Part shown: positions 1-5,453 of the stretch, piece by piece | Position numbering within the stretch: the first letter of the stretch is position 1 | Layout of the letters: every line of letters begins with the position of its first letter | The notes under the pieces: model-generated | Told to the model about the DNA's origin: nothing | What the model saw: the letters and a program-made list of their open reading frames with translations, nothing else | The model's database searches: none | NCBI GenBank assembly: GCA_016219235.1 | Contig: JACRBO010000117.1 | Span: 1 to 6,969, forward strand | DNA from: Chloroflexota bacterium | GTDB lineage: Bacteria; Chloroflexota; Anaerolineae; Fen-1058 | DNA: 6,969 nucleotides | Reading direction: 5' to 3' | Made by a program: the position numbers and the translations under genes

Positions 1-1078
1 AGATCGCAAACAGCATCAGGCCGATCGGCAGGCCGAGATTGCCAATCGTCATCCAGCGCCCGCGGCCTCGATCGCCGTGCATCCCCACGATCAACGCCCC
101 GGCCAGCGCCCCGGTGCCAAACGCCCCCATCAGCAAGCCATACGGCACGGCATTGGGATCCTGACACGTCAGGCGATCACACACCCACTGGTTGATGGGC
201 AGCGCGCTGGCCGCCAGCGGCCCGATCGGCTGGAGGCTGCCATCGGGGCGCACATCGGTCTGCACGAACACGGGCATCAGCGTCATGAACGGCATCGACA
301 AAAACGCGGCCACGGCCACCATGCTCATCAGCACCCGCAGCGACTGCTGCCGCCACACGTAGCGCAGGCCCTCTTTCAAATGCGAGCCCATCCTGGGTGG
401 TTGGGCCGTTTGGGGCTTAGCGGGCAGGCGCATCATCAACAGGCTGGCGATGACCGCCAGGTAAGATATGCCGTTGATGAGAAACGCCACGCCCAAACCC
501 AGCGGCGCGATGAGCAAGGCCGCCAGCACCGGCCCGATCGCGCGGCTCAGGTTGAAGATTGCCGAGTTCAACGCAATGCCGCTGTCCAGATCGTCGCGGT
601 GGCCCACCATCTCCACCACAAACGATTGACGGGCGGGCACATCGATGGCACTAGCCGCACCCGACACCAGCGCCAGGACAAAGACATGCCACAGTTGAAT
701 CGTGCCGCTTAATTTCAGATAGGCCAACACGAACGCTTGCAGCATCATGACCGTTTGGGTCATGACGATGATGGTTCGCTTGGGATAGCGATCGGCCAGC
801 GACCCGGCGATGAGCGCCAGCGGCACCAGCGGGATCAGCGGCACAAACCCGACGATGCCCAGCCACAAGCCCGGATTGTCTTTGGCGAGCTCGACCACCA
901 GCAAAGGATGCGCGGTTTGCTGCATCCACGTGCCGATCAGCGAGATGAGTTGCCCGACAAAGAACAGTTGATAGTTGCGGTGTCGCAGCGCGCGAAAAGC
1001 CTTGCGGCGGCCCGTCAAAGGCGCTGCGGCAGGTTCGGGCGACAGCGCGGGTAGCGGTTCGATGGCGTTATCACTCAT
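1..1078 (-). CDS. MFS exporter, 3' end cut by window edge
   Basis: Reading the minus strand from ATG 1076-1078 gives 359 uninterrupted codons to the left edge, so the C-terminal part is missing. The protein has a roughly 25-residue polar, Pro/Ala-rich N-terminus, then FRALRHRNYQLFFVGQ entering the first membrane helix. MFS motif A, GSLADRYPKR (residues 92-101), lies between helices 2 and 3. This pattern matches the EntS-like MFS_3 family of 12-helix proton-driven exporters in the cytoplasmic membrane; the substrate cannot be told. Between predicted helices 7 and 8 (about residues 273-312) there is a longer than usual outward-facing loop with Cys300 and Cys305. The frame stays open upstream to another ATG at 1153, which would add 25 residues. 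Neither start has a clear Shine-Dalgarno site; I chose 1078 because the family fold begins well after it. A promoter at 1201-1229 suggests transcription separate from the kinase gene. Confidence 0.93.
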   Translation of the reverse strand, partial: MSDNAIEPLPALSPEPAAAPLTGRRKAFRALRHRNYQLFFVGQLISLIGTWMQQTAHPLLVVELAKDNPGLWLGIVGFVPLIPLVPLALIAGSLADRYPKRTIIVMTQTVMMLQAFVLAYLKLSGTIQLWHVFVLALVSGAASAIDVPARQSFVVEMVGHRDDLDSGIALNSAIFNLSRAIGPVLAALLIAPLGLGVAFLINGISYLAVIASLLMMRLPAKPQTAQPPRMGSHLKEGLRYVWRQQSLRVLMSMVAVAAFLSMPFMTLMPVFVQTDVRPDGSLQPIGPLAASALPINQWVCDRLTCQDPNAVPYGLLMGAFGTGALAGALIVGMHGDRGRGRWMTIGNLGLPIGLMLFAI

Positions 1079-1093
1079 GATGATTGGAATCAA

Positions 1094-1117
1094 AAGGGGA
1101 AGCCCAGGCTTCCCCTT
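1094..1117 (-). terminator. Hairpin with short T-run before the exporter start
   Basis: A perfect inverted repeat: 11-base arms 1094-1104 and 1107-1117 around two bases, realistically a 10-bp stem with a 4-base loop. On the minus strand the stem ends in CCCC and is followed by TTTTGATT, as in a weak intrinsic terminator. It ends only 15 bases before the exporter ATG at 1078 and lies downstream of that gene's predicted promoter. It could therefore end kinase transcripts, act as an attenuator in the exporter leader, or hinder ribosome access. An AAGGGG stretch that could serve as a Shine-Dalgarno site is buried in the 5' arm. The hairpin itself is certain; its role is inferred. Confidence 0.65.
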
Positions 1118-1152
1118 ACCTTGTTTTCTGACCAGAACTCGAATCGGCACCA

Positions 1153-1188
1153 TCAGCGGACAGGCGGTCGGCATCCGATCCGGTACAT
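1153..1188 (-). other. Possible 11-codon leader peptide
   Basis: An ATG at 1186-1188 opens the short frame MYRIGCRPPVR followed by TGA at 1153-1155. It starts only a few bases after the start point predicted from the promoter at 1201-1229, so it would be nearly leaderless. Its stop overlaps, as TGATG, a second ATG at 1151-1153 that is in frame with the exporter. Such overlaps often couple translation. The peptide has three Arg, one Cys and two Pro. There is no Shine-Dalgarno site and the frame is short enough to occur by chance, so this is only a candidate. Confidence 0.25.
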
Positions 1189-1200
1189 CACACGGGCGAA

Positions 1201-1229
1201 ATCATAGCACCCGATAGGCGTTTGGTCAA
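1201..1229 (-). promoter_or_regulatory. Sigma-70-type promoter for the exporter gene
   Basis: On the minus strand, TTGACC (1224-1229) and TATGAT (1201-1206) are separated by exactly 17 bases. Each box differs from consensus at one position, and TGC just before the -10 box forms an extended -10 element. Transcription would start near 1193-1195, leaving a leader of about 115 bases before the ATG at 1078. The -35 box overlaps the stop codon of the kinase gene (TGA at 1226-1228). Confidence 0.72.
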
Positions 1230-2557
1230 TCTTGGCCGTGGCCGGTGACGGGCAGTGTGAAGTAAAACAGGCTGCCAGCGCCAGATGTCGCAGGGCTGTC
1301 CAGGCCCACCTGTCCACCCAGTTTTTCAATGATGCGCTGCACAATCGATAGGCCCAGCCCATGACCTTTCGCCGACCGGCCAGCTCCCTGCCCAAAACGG
1401 GAAAACACGTGCGCCTGCTGCTCCGGCGGAATGCCCGGACCTTCATCTTTTACCCAGAACCGCACCCGGCCGTTCGCTGGCGGGTCGGCGCCTAATTCAA
1501 CGCGCGGCGCGGGGCCGCCGTATTTTACCGCGTTGCTGACGTAGTTTACCCAGACCTCTTCCACCCATTGCCGATAACCGATTACGGTCGGCCAGGCGTC
1601 CGGCACGGTTAGACTGGCGGCGTGTTGGGTGGTCAGCGGCTGCAAGCGCTCCAGTGCCTCGGCGACGATGCTGCCCATCTCCAGCGGGCGCGTTTCTATC
1701 TGGGCTTCCTGCACTTCTGCAAACAGCAAGAGTTCGTCAATGATGTCATTCAATTTGCTGCCTACGCGCGCGATGGTCTGGACATGCTCGCGGATCTCTG
1801 TCAGCGATATGGCGCTTAATTCGCGATCGAGGTATTCGGCATAGCCCATGACCAGACCGACCGGGTTCTTCAAATCGTGGGCGACGGTGTGCGCGTACGC
1901 ATCCAGGTCGCCAATCAGGCGTTCACGTTCCAACTCAACGCGCCGTCGTTCTGAGATATCGCTTACGGTAACGGCGGCGGTGTCAGTGGACAGCTGGTTT
2001 CGATCGAGCACCGGCCGGGCGTGGATGTGAACGTGGCGCTGCAAAACTGGATCGTAGGCTTCCTGATCGATCGATTCGCCCTGGATGACCTGGTTGATCA
2101 CTTGCCGGCAAACTGCGTCCAGGTAACACGCCTGATCGCTGCAGGCGGGATGCAGCAATTGATGCAGTGGCAAGCCGCGAACCATAGCCACCCGGCCCAG
2201 CTGCCACTCCTCGACGATGCGGTTGGCGCGTAAGATCGCCCCCGTGTGATCAACCAGGCAGATCAGATCGGGCAGGGCATCAATGGCCGACTCCCATTCG
2301 CGTTTGGCACGCTCTACTACGGCAAACAATTTCTCTAAATTGGCATCGGTCGCCGAGTTCGCTCCGGCTTGATTCAGCCAGTGCGACTCTAGTTGCTCCC
2401 AGTTCTTAGCATCTAACATGGCCGTGACAGCCTCGGGCAGGCGGCTGATGGCCGGGTTGGTATTCGCCGAGAGGCCGCCGAGTAACCGGGCCAGCACCGG
2501 CTTGCTGAGCACGGCGATCGATTGAGCGGAACCGGGCGAAGCCTTGGAGTTGGTCAT
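1226..2557 (-). CDS. Soluble PAS-domain sensor histidine kinase
   Basis: This 443-residue protein has no membrane helix or signal peptide, so it should act in the cytoplasm. Residues 1-80 match nothing I recognise. A PAS domain spans about 88-203, beginning ALPDLICLVDHTGAILRAN and ending SDISERR. The HisKA dimerisation domain has phospho-acceptor His227 in AHDLKNP. The HATPase domain has an N-box (WVNYVSNAVKYG, Asn338 and Asn342), a G1 box (DEGPGIP, from Asp371) and a G2 box (GHGLGLSIV, from Gly398). All parts needed for autophosphorylation are visible. All four cysteines (100, 139, 144, 150) lie in the PAS domain, which hints at redox or metal sensing. The gene starts 23 bases after the GGDEF/HD-GYP gene and is probably co-transcribed with it. 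No response regulator is in the window, so the phosphorylation target is unknown. The start is supported by AGGGA six bases upstream. Confidence 0.96.
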   Translation of the reverse strand: MTNSKASPGSAQSIAVLSKPVLARLLGGLSANTNPAISRLPEAVTAMLDAKNWEQLESHWLNQAGANSATDANLEKLFAVVERAKREWESAIDALPDLICLVDHTGAILRANRIVEEWQLGRVAMVRGLPLHQLLHPACSDQACYLDAVCRQVINQVIQGESIDQEAYDPVLQRHVHIHARPVLDRNQLSTDTAAVTVSDISERRRVELERERLIGDLDAYAHTVAHDLKNPVGLVMGYAEYLDRELSAISLTEIREHVQTIARVGSKLNDIIDELLLFAEVQEAQIETRPLEMGSIVAEALERLQPLTTQHAASLTVPDAWPTVIGYRQWVEEVWVNYVSNAVKYGGPAPRVELGADPPANGRVRFWVKDEGPGIPPEQQAHVFSRFGQGAGRSAKGHGLGLSIVQRIIEKLGGQVGLDSPATSGAGSLFYFTLPVTGHGQD

Positions 2558-2563
2558 GATCTG

Positions 2564-2568
2564 TCCCT
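2564..2568 (-). promoter_or_regulatory. Ribosome binding site of the kinase gene
   Basis: AGGGA on the minus strand, six bases before ATG 2555-2557. It fixes the kinase start and shows independent translation initiation within the intergenic gap. Confidence 0.75.
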
Positions 2569-2572
2569 AATC

Positions 2573-2590
2573 GACTGGTCTTAACCAGTC
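2573..2590 (-). repeat. Small inverted repeat over the GGDEF/HD-GYP stop codon
   Basis: GACTGGT (2573-2579) and ACCAGTC (2584-2590) form a 7-bp stem with a 4-base loop that includes the TAA stop at 2581-2583. It ends four bases before the AGGGA of the kinase gene. There is no T-run, so it is not an intrinsic terminator. It could protect mRNA or tune kinase translation, or be incidental. Confidence 0.45.
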
Positions 2591-5361
2591 AGGCCGACGG
2601 GGGGCACAATCGGCCACGACGGCGTACCGGCGGCCGCTTCCGGGCGGAAGCGGTGTTGGATGGCTTGCTGGCGCACGACTTCACGCGCCGAGTTTACTAC
2701 AAAATTGTTGCCACGCCGCCGGGCCACTCGGATGAACACATCGACCAGGTGCGGATCGAACTGCGTGCCCGCACAGCGCCGCAATTCGGCGATGATCTCG
2801 TCCAACGACATCGCGCGATTATAGGGCCGATCGGAGGCCATCGCCTCCACGGCGTCGCACACGGCCAGCAGCCGCGCTTCCAGCGGTGTGGCTTCGCCTT
2901 TGAGTTGGTATGGATAGCCGTTGCCATCCCACCACTCGTGGTGATGCCGCACGAACGGGGCTAGATGCCGCAACCCCTGGCACGTCTCCAGCAGATCGGC
3001 CCCCAGCATGGTGTGGCTTTTGATGGTCGTATATTCGGCCGGACTCAATTGGTCGGACTTATGCAAGATCTGTTCCGAGACGCCAATCTTGCCGATGTCG
3101 TGGAGCAAGGCGGCCTGCCGGATGGCTTCGGCGCGCGCCCCGGTTACCCCTAATTCCGCCGCAACGGCCATGGCGTAATCGGCGACCTTGGTGGTATGGC
3201 CGGACACAAACGGATCACGCGCGTCGACGATTTTGGCCAGTACCAGAAAGAGCTCGTCGTTGAGGTTTTGAATGGCCTGGTTGGCTGCGACGATCTTCTG
3301 ATTGGCATGCGTCAGTTCTTGATTCATGCGGCGCAGTTCGCGCGCGCTTTCTTCGGTGCGCGCCACGTACTGTTTTTGGGCGTAGTGCATCATAAAGGGC
3401 GGCAGCGCAAACACAATCCCGCCCGACACCCCCAGCGTATTGAGGGCAATCGCCAGAAACAGGCCCATACCGCACAAGACCAGATAGTGAGAGACCAACC
3501 ACCCGAACTGCGCACGCCACGTTTTCCAGAGCGGCCGTTTTTCAGACAGGCCGATCGCTACGGCAATGAGGCTGGTATCGATGGCGTAATACAGGAGGCC
3601 GCCGAAGGCCGTCGCGGTCAAAAGCAGGGGCAAATGGGCTACATCAAATTGCAGGCTCAGCGCGACCGCCGCCAGGGCGGGCAGCGCGCCGGCAATGACA
3701 TGCGTTGCCCAGTTGAAGGTCGCTTGATAGAGCTGCGGCCGCACGCGTACATAGTGGGTCAGAGCCACCGCGGCACTGGTCGCAACGACGCCAGGCAGGC
3801 CAAGCAACAGGCCGGCCGCAAAGATAATCGTCACTGAAATGGAGACGGTGTTGACGCCATAGACGTTGACCTGCAGCAGCTCGGCGATGATGGTCAGCGC
3901 CAGGAAAAACAGCAGGTAGGTCGGATCGGGCGCGGGCCACCGACTTAGGCCCCAAACCGTGAGCGCCAGCCCGATCACAATCGTCGCCAGGATGAACCAC
4001 CGCAGTAACGCCGAGGGACGTGTGGCCGGCACGTGCGCCGGCCGCGCCGCGCCTGTGGTCGAGGCCGGACCGGCGGGGGCCGCGGGTTCCAATCGGGGGA
4101 TGTGGGCCGCCTGATAGTTTGATTCGGTGACGGTGTCTGGTTTGGAATCGTCCAGTGTCAGCGAGCGAGGCACATCGGCCGCACAGACCACGCAGTTGCG
4201 GCCCTGCAATTTCGCCTGATAGACGGCCACATCCGCCAGTTGGATCAGATCATTCTGGGTGTCGGCATCGACCGGGAAACACGCCACGCCCAGACTCATT
4301 GTGACGTGAATCGGTTCACTGCTGGTCGGTATGACGAATTCAGCCGACTCGATGGCACGCCGAACTCGATTGGCAAACGTGCGAGCTTCCTCGACGCCAG
4401 CTTCTAGCAGCACGATCGAAAACTCTTCACCGCCAAAACGGGCCGCCAGATCATACTCGCGGACGTTGTCACGAATGATCTGGCCGATGCGGGTCAAGAC
4501 CGCATCACCCGCCAGGTGACCATAGGTGTTGTTGATGTTGCGCAGCAGATCGAGATCGGCCATGACCACGCCCAGCGGCCGCGCAAAGCGTTTGGCGCGT
4601 TCGATCTCCGCGGCGACCAGCTCATTGAAGCGCCGCATGCTGAGCAGACCGGTCTTGGCGTCGGTGTGCGCTTCTTTGGCCAACTTGGGTACCTGGATCG
4701 CGCGATGCATTAAAGCCAGCGGCGCCACCGCCGGCAGGATTAAAACCGGGTTGATCGTCCACAGGCCGGCCACCACGTAGCCCAGCCCGAACTGCAACAG
4801 ATCGCCGGCCAGGTTGCCCGGTTCGAACACGCCGGAGGCCCGCAGCGTAATGCCGCGCGCCAGGATCAGCACGCTGCCGATCACGGCGTGATTGACAAAC
4901 AAGTAAACCAGCATCGCGGCCAGGGCCGCCAGGAAGGCGTTGACGGACATGAGCGGGGCCGGGTCCGGCTGGAGTGTCGTGAAGAGGGTGCGTGCCGCGA
5001 AGCCGGCAGTAAGGTGCATGGCGATGTTGAAGGGTTGGATGTAAGCGTTGCGCAGCCGATCGCTCTTCCTCACCCACAGTTCGTAGCCCCATTCCACCAG
5101 GTGCGGAATGATGACCAGCAGGACAAAGCCAAACGATTCCAGCAGCAACACGCCGGCAAACAGAAAAACGAGATTAACCGCCCAGGCTTCGTGACTGACC
5201 GTGTCCGTAATATATAGATGGGCCACCACGTTGAGTACGAGCAAGACCAGCAGCGGCCAATTTCGATTGGCGTGCCCTCCAACACTCAGCAGCGACAGGA
5301 GACTCAACACCGCGCCGGCAATAATAACTCCGCTGATGTAGACGATGGCTTTGCGCGACAT
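2581..5361 (-). CDS. Membrane-bound GGDEF and HD-GYP c-di-GMP enzyme with duplicated membrane module
   Basis: A 926-residue protein laid out as membrane module 1 (about 1-225, six or so helices), GGDEF domain (about 230-395), Pro/Ala-rich linker (about 400-450), membrane module 2 (about 452-662), predicted coiled coil (about 664-705) and HD-GYP domain (about 703-882). The GGDEF domain makes c-di-GMP from GTP. It has the active motif GGEEF (310-314), DLDLLRNIN (269-277) with substrate-contact Asn277 and Asp286, and an I-site RxxD (Arg301-Asp304) exactly five residues before GGEEF for product inhibition. The HD-GYP domain breaks c-di-GMP down. It keeps His722, His754-Asp755 in LLHDIGKIG, and HHEWWDGNGYP (807-817). 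Both catalytic sites look intact, so this is a candidate bifunctional switch. The two membrane modules resemble each other and are probably sensors. The start has GGAG six bases upstream. The kinase gene follows after 23 bases, implying one operon. Which activity dominates cannot be read from sequence. Confidence 0.97.
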   Translation of the reverse strand: MSRKAIVYISGVIIAGAVLSLLSLLSVGGHANRNWPLLVLLVLNVVAHLYITDTVSHEAWAVNLVFLFAGVLLLESFGFVLLVIIPHLVEWGYELWVRKSDRLRNAYIQPFNIAMHLTAGFAARTLFTTLQPDPAPLMSVNAFLAALAAMLVYLFVNHAVIGSVLILARGITLRASGVFEPGNLAGDLLQFGLGYVVAGLWTINPVLILPAVAPLALMHRAIQVPKLAKEAHTDAKTGLLSMRRFNELVAAEIERAKRFARPLGVVMADLDLLRNINNTYGHLAGDAVLTRIGQIIRDNVREYDLAARFGGEEFSIVLLEAGVEEARTFANRVRRAIESAEFVIPTSSEPIHVTMSLGVACFPVDADTQNDLIQLADVAVYQAKLQGRNCVVCAADVPRSLTLDDSKPDTVTESNYQAAHIPRLEPAAPAGPASTTGAARPAHVPATRPSALLRWFILATIVIGLALTVWGLSRWPAPDPTYLLFFLALTIIAELLQVNVYGVNTVSISVTIIFAAGLLLGLPGVVATSAAVALTHYVRVRPQLYQATFNWATHVIAGALPALAAVALSLQFDVAHLPLLLTATAFGGLLYYAIDTSLIAVAIGLSEKRPLWKTWRAQFGWLVSHYLVLCGMGLFLAIALNTLGVSGGIVFALPPFMMHYAQKQYVARTEESARELRRMNQELTHANQKIVAANQAIQNLNDELFLVLAKIVDARDPFVSGHTTKVADYAMAVAAELGVTGARAEAIRQAALLHDIGKIGVSEQILHKSDQLSPAEYTTIKSHTMLGADLLETCQGLRHLAPFVRHHHEWWDGNGYPYQLKGEATPLEARLLAVCDAVEAMASDRPYNRAMSLDEIIAELRRCAGTQFDPHLVDVFIRVARRRGNNFVVNSAREVVRQQAIQHRFRPEAAAGTPSWPIVPPVGLTG

Positions 5362-5367
5362 GGACGT

Positions 5368-5371
5368 CTCC
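5368..5371 (-). promoter_or_regulatory. Ribosome binding site of the GGDEF/HD-GYP gene
   Basis: GGAG on the minus strand, six bases before ATG 5359-5361. It supports that start codon. It lies 10 bases downstream of the large hairpin at 5382-5423 and is not itself paired in it. Confidence 0.75.
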
Positions 5372-5381
5372 GTTCTGGCGC

Positions 5382-5423
5382 GTTCCCCCGGACACGGCCA
5401 GGCCCGACCGTGTCCAGGGGAAC
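5382..5423 (-). ncRNA. 16-bp RNA hairpin between protease and GGDEF/HD-GYP genes
   Basis: Two 16-base arms (5382-5397 and 5408-5423) flank a 10-base loop. In minus-strand RNA every position pairs, the single deviation being a U-G wobble. In plus-strand RNA the same position would be a C-A mismatch. This asymmetry suggests the structure is kept for the minus-strand transcript that carries these genes. There is no T-run, so a standard intrinsic terminator is unlikely. It may protect the 3' end of the protease mRNA, mark a processing site or act in the leader of the next gene. No convincing promoter is visible in this 92-base gap. Confidence 0.6.
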
Positions 5424-5453
5424 GCCTTACCGATGCTTCAGACTCGATGGATA

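Noticed and set aside
77..712. Plus-strand open frame of 211 residues
   Set aside because: It is His, Arg and Gln rich with no recognisable motif and lies opposite the clearly coding MFS exporter; it is a shadow of GC-rich coding DNA.
1130..1150. Sequence resembling a tRNA T-arm (TTCGA-like) between kinase and exporter
   Set aside because: No acceptor, D-arm or anticodon arm pairing could be found on either strand around it.
1153..1446. Minus-strand 97-residue open frame overlapping the kinase C-terminus
   Set aside because: Most of it is out of frame within the kinase coding region with no motif. Only its last 11 codons lie in the leader and are listed separately as a weak candidate.
3196..3837. 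Plus-strand open frame of 213 residues
   Set aside because: It lies opposite the second membrane module and HD-GYP start of the large protein, has low-complexity Arg/Gln composition and no domain signature.
5362..5453. Promoter for the GGDEF/HD-GYP gene in the gap after the protease
   Set aside because: I could not find a pair of -35 and -10 like boxes at sensible spacing; transcription may continue from upstream or use another sigma factor.
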